A stretch of DNA of 42,453 nt from CAZSXS01 sp964611385 (GTDB lineage: Bacteria > Bacillota > Clostridia > Lachnospirales > CAYPQA01): the NCBI GenBank assembly GCA_964611385.1, contig CAZSXS010000026.1, forward strand, positions 1 to 42,453, in the 5' to 3' direction. The first letter of the stretch is position 1. The number at the start of each line of letters is the position of its first letter. The notes beneath the pieces are model-generated. The model saw nothing but the letters and a program-made list of their open reading frames with translations, was not told the DNA's origin and made no database searches. This document shows positions 7,531 through 16,221 of this stretch, one piece after another. A program made the position numbers and the translations under genes.

Positions 7531-9090
7531 TTGAACTTACCAATTGAATATGAGCGACAAATGCAAGCATTATTGGGCAGCCGCTATGCCGCTTACCTAG
7601 ACTGTCTAGAGCAAAAGCCCTATACAGGCATCCGCATGAATCCTTTGCGATTAGGGCAGGATTTTTTAACGCAACAGTCTTTTGAAGAACTAAAGACTTC
7701 CTTACGGTTGCAGGAGGAAATCCCCTGGTGTCGGGGCGCTTATTACTATAATGAAGACGAGATAAGGCCTGGTAAAGACCCTCTGTACTCTACCGGCATT
7801 TACTATATCCAGGAACCCAGCGCTATGATCCCGGCTTCTGTGCTTCCCATTTGCGCCCATGATAAGGTTTTGGATCTCTGTGCCGCCCCTGGGGGCAAAA
7901 GCACGCAGATTGCTGCAAAGTTGAACAATACCGGACTGCTTGTGTCCAATGATCTGGACGAAAGCCGTTGTGGTGCTTTGAAAAAAAACCTGGAGCTTAC
8001 AGGAGCCACCAATTTTATCGTAACGAACGAAGACCCAGCTCGTCTCAAGTTCTCTTTTTTAAGTTACTTTGATAAAATCCTGGTGGATGCTCCTTGCTCC
8101 GGCAGCGGCATGTTTCGGAAGGATAAAAATGCAGTCAAAGCCTACAGCAAAAACATTCTTGGAGACTACGGGAAAACCCAACTCAGCCTTTTGAACCATG
8201 CGGCTCAAATGCTGAAACCAGGCGGGATGATGGTCTATTCCACCTGTACCTTTCCCTTGACGGAAAACGAAGAGGTCATCAGTCAATTTCTCAATGAACA
8301 GCCTGACTTTGAGCTTGTACCCATTGATAAAAAAGCCTTAGGTCTGGGTGATGCCTTTGGTTTTGAGGAATGTGCAAGAATATTTCCACATGAGCAAAAA
8401 GGAGAAGGGCATTTTGTTGCACTGCTAAGAAAACAGGGCGAAGAAAAAGAATGTTTTCCTGAGCAAGCAACTTCCCTTGTAACTGATAAGGAAAATGATA
8501 GGGAAAGCGATAGGAAAAATGATAGCAAAAGTGGTAAGAACAGCGATAATATAAGTGATCATGAAAATGACAATAAGAATGTAAATCAAAATGCAAATAA
8601 AAGTGTAAGTAAAAGTGCAAGCAGTAAGGCAAAAGCCTTTAAAGCCAAGACCAACAAATTTACGCGTCAACCGCTTTCCCAAGTGAAGTTTAGCCATCAT
8701 TTTTACTCGTTCTATCAGGATTGGCTGCATACGGAACCGCCGGAAGGACTTTGCTACTATGGAAGCTACATTTATAAGGAACCAGAAGAACTGCCAGATC
8801 TAAGCGACATCAAGGTGCTGCGCAACGGTTTTTTCTTGGGGCAGCTTACGGAGTTTTCCTTTGAGCCTTCCCAAGCCCTATCCATGAGCCTGCAAAAGGC
8901 TGATGCCAAGATGAGCATAGACCTTGAGCCAAGCTCTCCGGAGCTTGCCCGCTATTTTCGAGGCGATTCCTTTGAGTGCGAGCTTCAAAACGGTTGGCTT
9001 CTGGTGTGCTTACAAGGCTTTTCCGTAGGTTGGGCCAAGGTCTTTGACGGCCGCATTAAAAACAAATACCCAAAAGGGTGGATTCGATAA
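7531..9090 (+). CDS. RsmF-type RNA (cytosine-5) methyltransferase with low-complexity insertion
   Basis: This 519-residue SAM-dependent methyltransferase of the RsmB/RsmF/NOP family probably makes m5C in 16S rRNA. It shows the SAM-binding motif DLCAAPGGKST (about residues 115-125), DAPCSGSGMF with Cys189 and YSTCTFPLTENEEV with Cys239, the two conserved cysteines of the m5C family. The C-terminal half (about 375-519) fits the RsmF PUA-like RNA-binding region. Between them, residues about 312-370 are an Asn/Asp/Lys/Ser-rich run with degenerate repeats, not expected in the family. The start is TTG with TTTAGGAG 9 bases upstream. The stop codon overlaps the next start (TAATG). Confidence 0.9.
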   Translation: MNLPIEYERQMQALLGSRYAAYLDCLEQKPYTGIRMNPLRLGQDFLTQQSFEELKTSLRLQEEIPWCRGAYYYNEDEIRPGKDPLYSTGIYYIQEPSAMIPASVLPICAHDKVLDLCAAPGGKSTQIAAKLNNTGLLVSNDLDESRCGALKKNLELTGATNFIVTNEDPARLKFSFLSYFDKILVDAPCSGSGMFRKDKNAVKAYSKNILGDYGKTQLSLLNHAAQMLKPGGMMVYSTCTFPLTENEEVISQFLNEQPDFELVPIDKKALGLGDAFGFEECARIFPHEQKGEGHFVALLRKQGEEKECFPEQATSLVTDKENDRESDRKNDSKSGKNSDNISDHENDNKNVNQNANKSVSKSASSKAKAFKAKTNKFTRQPLSQVKFSHHFYSFYQDWLHTEPPEGLCYYGSYIYKEPEELPDLSDIKVLRNGFFLGQLTEFSFEPSQALSMSLQKADAKMSIDLEPSSPELARYFRGDSFECELQNGWLLVCLQGFSVGWAKVFDGRIKNKYPKGWIR

Positions 9091-11096
9091 TGGATTTTTT
9101 ACCGATGTTTTCAAGCCTAGCCGAAAAGGAAGGCTTATATCGTGCCGACCAGCCCGAAAGCGGCGGTGAGGCCAAAAAGCAGCCCTTTGCTGCTGATGAT
9201 ACCTATGACTTTATTTTAATATCGGGAGACGCGTATGTTGATCACCCCTCCTTTGGTGCGGCCATTATTTCACGGCTGCTGGAGGCGGAGGGCTTTCGCG
9301 TTTCCATCATTGCACAGCCGGATTGGAATTCCCTGGACAGCTTTAAGTTCTTTGGGAAGCCCAGACTGGCTTTTTTGATTAGCGCGGGAAATCTGGATTC
9401 CTGCGTCAATCATTACACCGTGGCCAAAAAGCTTCGCAAAGAGGACAGCTATTCCCCGGGCGGGCGAACAGGACAGCGCCCGGATCGAGCCTGCATTGTC
9501 TACGGAAACAAGCTACGAGAGGCCTACCAGCAAACACCCATCATCTTGGGCGGACTGGAAGCCAGTTTGCGGCGGCTTTCTCATTATGATTATTGGTCCA
9601 ACAAGGTTAGACGCTCTGTTTTGCTGGATTCCGCTGCTGACTTACTGATTTACGGCATGGGTGAGAGAGCTATGATCGAAGTAGCCCAGGCTCTACAAAG
9701 TGGGCTTCCCATTGAGCAACTTACCTTCATCGACGGTACGGTTTACAAGACAAAGTCCCTGGAAAACGTATACGACTACCTTCTTCTGCCTGAATACCAC
9801 CGAGTAAGCAGTGCTAAGGAAGAAGGTAAAGAAGCCTTTGAAGAAAGCTTCTTACTTCAATATGAAAACACTGACCACTTTACGGCCTTCAGATTGGTGG
9901 AAGAATACATTAAAAATCCTGGGGCTAAGGTACCAGATGATAAGATTCGCGGTGGCAAGCTTCCTGGTGATAAAGTTCTCAGTAGCAAGGTTCTCGGCGG
10001 CAAGGTTGTCCCAAAAACCAAGGACAGCAGCAGTATCTATGTGGTTCAAAACAAGCCCGCAGCACCGCTTAGCACCTCTGAAATGGACAGGGTCTACAGC
10101 TTCAAGTACATGCGAACATACCACCCGATCTACCAAGCCCTTGGTGGCGTCCCCGCTCTTACAGAAGTAGAATTCAGCTTGACTTCCAGCCGAGGCTGTT
10201 TCGGGAGCTGTAATTTTTGTGCATTAAGCTTTCATCAGGGGCGTATAATCCAATCAAGAAGTCATCAGAGTTTAGTCGTGGAGGCCATGAAACTTACAAA
10301 TCAACCCAATTTCAAAGGCTACATTCACGATGTAGGCGGCCCTACGGCCAACTTTCGTCAGCCGGCCTGTCAAAAGCAGTTAACCCAGGGTGCCTGCAAA
10401 AACAAAAAATGCCTACACCCCGCCCCCTGCAAAAACCTCGTAGCCGATCACAGCGACTATCTGACCCTTTTGCGAAAGCTACGGCAACTATCTGGGATCA
10501 AGAAAGTATTTGTTCGTAGCGGGATACGCTACGACTACATTTTGGCAGACAAGAACGGCGATCAATTTTTAAAAGAACTGATTGAGCATCACATCAGTGG
10601 GCAACTAAAGATCGCGCCTGAGCACATATCACCAACCATTCTTAATTTGATGGGGAAGCCACAAAAAAATATTTACGAAGCATTTGTAAAACGCTATAAT
10701 GAACTGAACGTTCAGTTAGGCAAAAAACAATTCCTTGTGCCCTATCTTATGTCCAGCCACCCAGGCAGCGACCTCAAAGCGGCGATGGAGCTAAACGCCT
10801 ATCTACGAGAGAAGCACTGTCGCCCTGAGCAAGTACAAGACTTTTACCCCACACCCGGCACACTATCCACCTGCATGTACTATACTGGACGAGACCCCTT
10901 CACCAAAAAGAAGCTTTACGTAGCCAAAACGCTTCACGAAAAAGCCATGCAGCGAGCCTTACTTCAAGAAAACAACCCTAAGAATAAGGGGTTAGTTGGA
11001 GAGGCTAAGGGGAAGATCAAGGGAAAGTTTAAAGAGAATGGAAAAGAGAAGAGGAAAGAAAAAGAGAAAGGCAACTTCAAAAGAGGAAGAAAATAA
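9090..11096 (+). CDS. ygiQ: YgiQ family radical SAM protein
   Basis: This 668-residue protein is an UPF0313/YgiQ member of the radical SAM superfamily; its substrate is unknown. The iron-sulfur site is C370-x3-C374-x2-C377 (RGCFGSCNFCA). Other family signatures are the N-terminal GDAYVDHPSFG, the LGGLEASLRRLSHYDYW segment and the C-terminal QVQDFYPTPGTLSTCMYYTG. The start is ATG 9090, overlapping the upstream stop, with AGGGTGG 9 bases ahead; the in-frame GTG at 9078 is less likely. Odd features are an inserted degenerate repeat (GGK-LPGDKVL type, about residues 278-310) and a Lys-rich tail of about 40 residues. Confidence 0.92.
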   Translation: MDFLPMFSSLAEKEGLYRADQPESGGEAKKQPFAADDTYDFILISGDAYVDHPSFGAAIISRLLEAEGFRVSIIAQPDWNSLDSFKFFGKPRLAFLISAGNLDSCVNHYTVAKKLRKEDSYSPGGRTGQRPDRACIVYGNKLREAYQQTPIILGGLEASLRRLSHYDYWSNKVRRSVLLDSAADLLIYGMGERAMIEVAQALQSGLPIEQLTFIDGTVYKTKSLENVYDYLLLPEYHRVSSAKEEGKEAFEESFLLQYENTDHFTAFRLVEEYIKNPGAKVPDDKIRGGKLPGDKVLSSKVLGGKVVPKTKDSSSIYVVQNKPAAPLSTSEMDRVYSFKYMRTYHPIYQALGGVPALTEVEFSLTSSRGCFGSCNFCALSFHQGRIIQSRSHQSLVVEAMKLTNQPNFKGYIHDVGGPTANFRQPACQKQLTQGACKNKKCLHPAPCKNLVADHSDYLTLLRKLRQLSGIKKVFVRSGIRYDYILADKNGDQFLKELIEHHISGQLKIAPEHISPTILNLMGKPQKNIYEAFVKRYNELNVQLGKKQFLVPYLMSSHPGSDLKAAMELNAYLREKHCRPEQVQDFYPTPGTLSTCMYYTGRDPFTKKKLYVAKTLHEKAMQRALLQENNPKNKGLVGEAKGKIKGKFKENGKEKRKEKEKGNFKRGRK

Positions 11097-11162
11097 AGAT
11101 TAACCGCAGAGGAGGAAGAGGAAACTTATTTTAAAAAGTTCCCCTCCAAATCCTGCCATCCC

Positions 11163-11268
11163 AAGTCCGGCTTTTTTAAAGGTGGGGGATAGGGGTAGGG
11201 GGAGAGGGTGGAAAATTTTTTCGCCGTTTGAAAAAAAAATTCCGCCCCCTTCCCCCACGGTCTTAATC
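11163..11268 (+). repeat. Dispersed intergenic repeat with hairpin, copy 2
   Basis: This is the opposite-orientation relative of the element at 1083-1190. Shared blocks in order are TCCGGCTTTTTTAAAGG, GGGGGATAGGGGTAGGGGG, TTTTTTCGCCGTTTGAAAAA and CCTTCCCCCACGGTCTTA. The G-rich and C-rich arms can pair around the central T/A tract. It lies in the 210-base gap between the YgiQ and threonine synthase genes, 39 bases before the latter. No gene was seen in the gap. Confidence 0.7.
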
Positions 11269-11306
11269 TTTATCTTTTATCAAACTATTCTAAACGGAGG
11301 TAACCC

Positions 11307-12953
11307 ATGAAATTTATCAGTACCAGAGGCGGAGAGCAGGCCGCCTCGCCTAAAGCGATTTTGCAGGGCCTGGCCTCAGATGGAGGATTGTTCGTTCCCT
11401 CGGAATTCCCTCATTTGAGTACAAACCCTGTCAGTAAGACTAGCCTGGCAAACCTTTCGGGCTTGAGTTATAAGGACTTGGCCCTGGAAATTATTTCGAT
11501 GTATTTTGATGAGTTCTCCAGAGAGGAACTGAAAGATTGTATCGATAAAGCTTATTCTGTGCCCAAGGATGGCCCTAATCCGCGCTTTGATACGGACTTG
11601 ATTGCCCCGGTGGTGAAAAAAGCAGATTGCTATTTTTGTGAGCTCTACCATGGCCGTACCCTGGCCTTTAAGGATTTTGCCTTGTCCTTGCTGCCTTACT
11701 TGCTAAAGCTGTCTGCCAAGGAGCTGAAAATGGATCAGAAAACGTTGATCCTTACCGCAACTAGCGGCGATACCGGTAAGGCTGCGCTTGAAGCTTTCTG
11801 TGATGTGGAGGGGACTAGCGTCGCTGTCTATTACCCCGAAAAGGGAGTCTCTATGGCCCAGAAAAGACAGATGATTACGCAGGAAGGCTCGAATACCATC
11901 GTCATTGGCATTGAGGGAAACTTCGATCAGGCTCAGACTGGGGTCAAAAATTTGTTCTCTGATCATCGCTTCCGTGAACGGATGCATGAAAAGGGCTATC
12001 GACTCTCCAGTGCGAATTCGATTAATATCGGCCGCCTGGTTCCGCAAATCGTCTACTATTTCTACGCCTATTTCCGCCTCCTGGAACAGGAAAAGTTGCC
12101 CTTGGGTACGCCTGTTAATTTTTGCGTCCCCACCGGCAATTTTGGAAATATCCTGGCCGCCAATTATGCCAAGGAAATGGGACTGCCTATCCAAACTTTG
12201 ATTTGCGCTTCCAATGACAATAAAGTGCTATATGATTTCTTTGCCACCAAGGTCTATGATATCAATCGTTCCTTCATTACCACCGTCTCGCCCTCTATGG
12301 ATATCCTTATTTCCAGTAACCTGGAACGCCTGCTGTATAAGGGGAACCTGGATTTTGAAAAAACAAAGGCCTTAATGGAAAGCCTTAGTCGTCAGGGGCG
12401 CTATACCTATGAGGCAGCCATGGCGGATATTGTAGGAGAGTACGCTACCCAGGAGGATACGCTTCAAACCATCAAGACTCTTTATGAGGAAAGTGGCTAT
12501 ATCATCGATACCCACACGGCTGTAGCTCTCCATGCATATAAACAGTACTGCCAAAAAACCAAGGACGAAACAAAGACGATCATTATGTCCACCGCCAGTC
12601 CCTTTAAATTTGCGGCTACCGTACTATCCGCCTTGCAGAGCGATCAGGAAGCCGAAGGGGCTACCGCAATAGAAGCCGCTACCACAGCAGAAACGGCTTC
12701 CGCAGTAGAAGCTTTAGATACTGAGGTAGGCTCCGAAGGCCAGAACGCCGAAGGCAGTTGGGCGCAGCAGGAAAACCAGGCGAAGCGTGCCGGTCAAAGA
12801 GAGCTTGCTCTGTTGCGTGCCCTAGCCGAAAAAGTAGGTTCTATGCCCAAGCAATTAGAGGAATTGTATGATTTACCCATCAGACATAAAACCGTATGCA
12901 AGGTATCCGAAATGGAAAATACTTTGCTGAAAAAATTGTTTTCAAACGAATAA
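11307..12953 (+). CDS. thrC: Threonine synthase with an inserted low-complexity segment
   Basis: This PLP enzyme converts O-phosphohomoserine to threonine in the cytoplasm. The N-terminus FISTRGGEQAASPKAILQGL and the block LASDGGLFVP are diagnostic of the fold-type II ThrC family. The PLP lysine is K122 in GRTLAFKDFA, and TATSGDTGKAALEAF is the phosphate-binding loop region. The length of 548 exceeds the usual figure of about 490-500. The excess is an Ala/Glu/Thr-rich stretch at about residues 445-497 (EAEGATAIEAATTAETA...) just before the final domain. CGGAGGTAACCC precedes the ATG. It is monocistronic as far as can be seen. Confidence 0.95.
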   Translation: MKFISTRGGEQAASPKAILQGLASDGGLFVPSEFPHLSTNPVSKTSLANLSGLSYKDLALEIISMYFDEFSREELKDCIDKAYSVPKDGPNPRFDTDLIAPVVKKADCYFCELYHGRTLAFKDFALSLLPYLLKLSAKELKMDQKTLILTATSGDTGKAALEAFCDVEGTSVAVYYPEKGVSMAQKRQMITQEGSNTIVIGIEGNFDQAQTGVKNLFSDHRFRERMHEKGYRLSSANSINIGRLVPQIVYYFYAYFRLLEQEKLPLGTPVNFCVPTGNFGNILAANYAKEMGLPIQTLICASNDNKVLYDFFATKVYDINRSFITTVSPSMDILISSNLERLLYKGNLDFEKTKALMESLSRQGRYTYEAAMADIVGEYATQEDTLQTIKTLYEESGYIIDTHTAVALHAYKQYCQKTKDETKTIIMSTASPFKFAATVLSALQSDQEAEGATAIEAATTAETASAVEALDTEVGSEGQNAEGSWAQQENQAKRAGQRELALLRALAEKVGSMPKQLEELYDLPIRHKTVCKVSEMENTLLKKLFSNE

Positions 12954-12965
12954 AATCGAAGGGCA

Positions 12966-13000
12966 GGCTTCCCAAAAATCCCATAAAAAAGCCTTTTTTC
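12966..13000 (+). terminator. Weak terminator after threonine synthase
   Basis: AGGCTT and AAGCCT, separated by about 17 bases and followed by TTTTTTC, can form a short stem ending in a U-run, about 12 bases after the stop codon. The long loop makes it a weak call. Confidence 0.5.
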
Positions 13001-13013
13001 GATGATTAATAGC

Positions 13014-13042
13014 TTGACAAGCGGGAAAACATATATTAATAT
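13014..13042 (+). promoter_or_regulatory. Promoter of the flavin reductase-2-oxoacid oxidoreductase operon
   Basis: TTGACA at 13014-13019, a 17-base spacer and TAATAT at 13037-13042 form a near-consensus vegetative promoter. The expected transcription start is near 13049. From here to the terminator at 19632 all genes are on the same strand with gaps of at most 32 bases. Confidence 0.8.
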
Positions 13043-13078
13043 TACTGCTTGACAAATTATGAAGGGATTGAAACAAAA

Positions 13079-13657
13079 ATGTCGAAGCAAAGGTGGAAGC
13101 CGGGCACTACTTTGAGTCCCACACCTGTGATTATGGCAACGGTTGGCCGTTGGTCAGCCGACGGCAACCGGCAAAACTGCAATATTATTACGCTAGCCTG
13201 GACCGGCATTGCCTGCTCGGAACCGCCCATCGTATATATTTCCGTGCGACCAGAACGGTATTCTTACGGCCTTTTGAAGGAAAACCCGGAATTCGTCATC
13301 AACCTTCCGACAGTCTCTTTAGCAAGAGCAACTGATTTTTGTGGGGTGAAGTCCGGGCGTGACCTGGATAAGTTTGAGGCTTGCCGCCTAACTCCGGAAG
13401 CTTCCTATGCTGTGAGCACTCCCTCCATTAAGGAGTGTCCGGTTAATATTGAATGTGCAGTTATCAAGGTTTGCCCCTTGGGCAGCCATGATCTGTTTTT
13501 AGGGGAAGTCAAATCTGTTTCTGTGGACGAAAAGTTTATGGACAAATCAGGGAAGTTTGACTTTCAAAAAGCCAATCCGATTGCTTACTCTCACGGGTTT
13601 TATTATAGCTTGGGGGAAAATCTAGGCCGTTTCGGCTTTTCAGTCAAAAAAAAGTAA
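13079..13657 (+). CDS. Flavin reductase family protein (flavoredoxin-like)
   Basis: This 192-residue FMN-binding split-barrel protein is similar to flavoredoxin and the flavin reductase domain. Visible family features are the N-terminal TTLSPTPVIMATVG, the central TLAWTGIACSEPPIVYISVRP block that contacts FMN and the C-terminal PIAYSHGFYYSLGENLGRFG. The upstream in-frame TTG at 13049 coincides with the predicted transcription start, so ATG 13079 with GAAGGGA upstream is preferred. As the first gene of the operon it may pass electrons between reduced ferredoxin, flavin or NAD(P)H and the oxidoreductase; that role is inferred from position only. Confidence 0.88.
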   Translation: MSKQRWKPGTTLSPTPVIMATVGRWSADGNRQNCNIITLAWTGIACSEPPIVYISVRPERYSYGLLKENPEFVINLPTVSLARATDFCGVKSGRDLDKFEACRLTPEASYAVSTPSIKECPVNIECAVIKVCPLGSHDLFLGEVKSVSVDEKFMDKSGKFDFQKANPIAYSHGFYYSLGENLGRFGFSVKKK

Positions 13658-13689
13658 TAATTTTTTACCTATAGGGGGATTTACTAAAA

Positions 13690-13932
13690 ATGGTTGGCAT
13701 TAATGACGTTACAATATTTAGCGTTGATAAGGGAGAAGAAATCTGGGAAATCGAAGGAGAAATCATTTTTGAGGGTGACTTGTCCACCCCTTTTACTGCA
13801 ACTTATGCCTTTGATTACGATGATTTAGAAGAAGTGAGTATTGAAATTAATCCGGGCCCTTATGACAGGAGCCTTCTGAAAGAAATGATTTTAAATGCGG
13901 TAAACGAAGCAGAGGAATACGATACCTTCTAA
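13690..13932 (+). CDS. Small acidic protein of unknown function
   Basis: This 80-residue protein is very rich in Glu and Asp (about a quarter of residues), with alternating strands in the first half and a helix (LLKEMILNAVNEAEE) at the end. It has no signal, membrane segment, Cys or recognisable motif. AGGGGGATTT precedes the ATG, and 12 bases separate it from the XRE-cupin regulator. I do not recognise the family. Its place between an electron carrier and a regulator gives no clear hint of function. Confidence 0.75.
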   Translation: MVGINDVTIFSVDKGEEIWEIEGEIIFEGDLSTPFTATYAFDYDDLEEVSIEINPGPYDRSLLKEMILNAVNEAEEYDTF

Positions 13933-13944
13933 GGGGGCAGGACT

Positions 13945-14502
13945 GTGGAATTTAGCGAATTTGATGCAAAAGAGTTGGGATTTCGGATCCGATTTTTACG
14001 GGAAAGCCTTGGGATCGAAGAAGTAGACTTAGCAAAAGAGCTGGGACTTCCGACGGAGACCTATTTAGAATATGAAAAAGACGGTAAAAACATACCCATC
14101 AGCATTATCTATGAGCTTTCACGGAAGTTTAAGGTTGACTTTAACGAAATACTCACGGGAACCGAGGCCAAGTTAAATACGTACCATATTGTCCGCCACA
14201 AACAGGGTCGCCAGATTGAGCGCTATCCGGGTTACAATTTTCAGGATCTGGCCTTCCGTTACAGTAACAAGCTGATGCAGCCCCTTCTTGTCAACCTTTT
14301 GCCTTCTGATGAGCCCACAACACTTGTGTCCCATAAGGGACAAGAGTTTAATATGGTACTGGAAGGAAAAATAAAGCTGATTTTTGACCAAAAGGAGCTG
14401 ATTCTGGAACAGGGAGATAGTATTTACTTTAACCCGCTCCATCCCCACGGTCAACGGGCTGTTGACGGGCCGTCTACCTTTTTGACGGTCATTTGCGAAT
14501 AA
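13945..14502 (+). CDS. XRE-family transcriptional regulator with cupin domain
   Basis: This 185-residue protein has a helix-turn-helix domain at about residues 10-65 (LRESLGIEEVDLAKELGLP...YELSRKFKVD) and a C-terminal cupin barrel at about 110-183 (GQEFNMVLEGKIKL..., QGDSIYFNPLHPHGQRA). Such regulators sense a small ligand through the cupin and control neighbouring metabolic genes. The start is GTG with AAGGGGGC upstream. It sits directly before the acyl-CoA ligase gene, an arrangement that suggests that the ligand is the ligase substrate or product and that the operon is its target. Confidence 0.9.
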   Translation: MEFSEFDAKELGFRIRFLRESLGIEEVDLAKELGLPTETYLEYEKDGKNIPISIIYELSRKFKVDFNEILTGTEAKLNTYHIVRHKQGRQIERYPGYNFQDLAFRYSNKLMQPLLVNLLPSDEPTTLVSHKGQEFNMVLEGKIKLIFDQKELILEQGDSIYFNPLHPHGQRAVDGPSTFLTVICE

Positions 14503-14531
14503 ATACAAAAGCAAACGGAGGACTTGCGTAC

Positions 14532-16190
14532 ATGCTTGAAAAATACTTACCACGACAAGATTTTGATTCCTATGAAGATTTTTTTGAAAACTATCGGGTC
14601 AATGTACCCTCGGATTTTAACTTTGGCTTTGATGTGGTAGACGGGTGGGCTGCGCAGGATAAAAATAAAAAGGCCTTAGTTTGGTGCGATGATTTCGGTG
14701 GGGAGCTTTCCCTAACTTTCGATCAAATCAGCCGTCTGTCCAATCAAACCGCCAACATGCTTCGACATCTGGGTATCCAAAAGGGCGACGTGGTTATGCT
14801 GATCTTGCGCCGTAGATGGGAATATTGGGTCTGTGCTACTGCCTTACATAAACTTGGGGTGGTGCTGATTCCCGGCTCCATCCAGCTGACGAAGAAGGAT
14901 ATTGTTTTCCGATTTAATGCGGCACAGGTTAAGGCTGTAATTTGTGTGGACGACGATTATGTTTTTTCTCAGATTGAACAGGCTCAAGGGGATTGTACTT
15001 CCCTCCTTGCAAAGATAGCGATCGGAGACCCGCTGAAAAATGCAGCTCATGGATTTTTAACTTTTGCTGACGAAATCGCAAAATTCCCAGAAACCTTTGA
15101 GCGTACCCAGACGAAATCTACCGATACCTTCTTGACGTACTTCACTTCCGGAACTACCGGAATGCCTAAGATGGTCAGTCATGATCACAGCTACCCACTG
15201 GGGCATATTGTTACGGCCAAATACTGGCAGCGCGTAGAAAACGACAAGCTTCATTTAAGTGTGTCCGATTCTGGCTGGGCTAAATTTGGCTGGGGTAAGA
15301 TTTACGGCCAATGGCTGTGTGGCGCTACGATTTTTGCTTATGATATGGAAAAATTTGTTCCCGCCAAGCTTTTGGAAGTGATTTCAAAATATCAAATCAC
15401 AACCTTCTGCGCTCCGCCCACTATGTTTCGCTTCATGTTGCAGGAGGATTTGAGTAAGTATGATCTTTCTTCTATTAAACATTGCTGCATCGCTGGGGAG
15501 CCTTTAAACCCCGAAGTGTACAAAAAATGGGAAGCCAAGACGGGATTAAAGCTGACAGAAGGCTTTGGTCAGTCAGAATCCTCCGTAATCATTGCAAACT
15601 TCCAATGGTTTGAGCCAAGACCTGGTTCCATGGGAAAGCCCTCACCCCTTTATCATATCTCCCTGATTGATCATAATGGGGAAATCTGCGAAGACGGTGA
15701 CGAAGGTGAAATCAATATTTCCTTGGAAAAGAAACCGGTGGGACTGTTTAACCATTATGAGCATGACGATGGCTTAACCCAAAAAGCCTTGGGTGGCACG
15801 TATTATAGTACTGGCGATGTGGCTTGGCGGGACAGTGACGGCTACTACTGGTTCATTGGACGTAGTGATGATGTTATTAAATGCTCCGGCTATCGTATCG
15901 GCCCCTTTGAGGTGGAAAGTGCGCTGTTGGAACATCCTTCTGTTGTTGAATGCGCAATAACTGGTGCCGATGACCCCATAAGGGGACAGGTGGTGAAGGC
16001 TACAATAGTCTTGGCGAAGGGCTATGAACCCAGCGAAGACTTGATGAAGGCGTTACAGGAGCATGTCAAGCATACGACAGCCCCGTATAAGTATCCAAGA
16101 ATCATAGAATTTGTAGACGAGTTACCGAAAACGCTTGGTGGAAAAATTAAAAGAAAGCAAATCAGAGAAAGTACCAATACCCAGAATTAG
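14532..16190 (+). CDS. AMP-forming acyl-CoA synthetase/ligase
   Basis: This 552-residue member of the adenylate-forming family activates a carboxylic acid with ATP and CoA. Core motifs are the phosphate loop YFTSGTTGMPK (about residues 201-211), EGFGQSE, the YSTGDVAWRDSDGYYWFIGR hinge region and the C-terminal catalytic lysine in LGGKIKRKQIR. The overall pattern is closest to the medium-chain/acetyl-CoA synthetase-like (MACS) group rather than the short phenylacetate-CoA ligases. The start is ATG 14532 with GGAGGA 9 bases ahead; an in-frame TTG at 14493 overlaps the regulator and is unlikely. The substrate is probably the acid matching the 2-oxoacid of the downstream oxidoreductase. Confidence 0.9.
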   Translation: MLEKYLPRQDFDSYEDFFENYRVNVPSDFNFGFDVVDGWAAQDKNKKALVWCDDFGGELSLTFDQISRLSNQTANMLRHLGIQKGDVVMLILRRRWEYWVCATALHKLGVVLIPGSIQLTKKDIVFRFNAAQVKAVICVDDDYVFSQIEQAQGDCTSLLAKIAIGDPLKNAAHGFLTFADEIAKFPETFERTQTKSTDTFLTYFTSGTTGMPKMVSHDHSYPLGHIVTAKYWQRVENDKLHLSVSDSGWAKFGWGKIYGQWLCGATIFAYDMEKFVPAKLLEVISKYQITTFCAPPTMFRFMLQEDLSKYDLSSIKHCCIAGEPLNPEVYKKWEAKTGLKLTEGFGQSESSVIIANFQWFEPRPGSMGKPSPLYHISLIDHNGEICEDGDEGEINISLEKKPVGLFNHYEHDDGLTQKALGGTYYSTGDVAWRDSDGYYWFIGRSDDVIKCSGYRIGPFEVESALLEHPSVVECAITGADDPIRGQVVKATIVLAKGYEPSEDLMKALQEHVKHTTAPYKYPRIIEFVDELPKTLGGKIKRKQIRESTNTQN

Positions 16191-16221
16191 CCATTCAAAA
16201 AGCTGTAAGGGGTAAATAGAG

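Noticed and set aside
8283..8730. Overlapping minus-strand open frames of 81 to 113 residues
   Set aside because: They lie antisense to the low-complexity repeat of the methyltransferase gene, have Phe/His/Tyr/Leu-rich translations that mirror the repeat, and lack ribosome binding sites.
13049..13078. Upstream TTG start for the flavin reductase
   Set aside because: It coincides with the expected transcription start of the promoter at 13014-13042, so no ribosome binding site would be present on the RNA.
14493..14531. Upstream TTG start for the acyl-CoA ligase
   Set aside because: It overlaps the regulator gene and lacks a ribosome binding site, whereas ATG 14532 has GGAGGA at good spacing.
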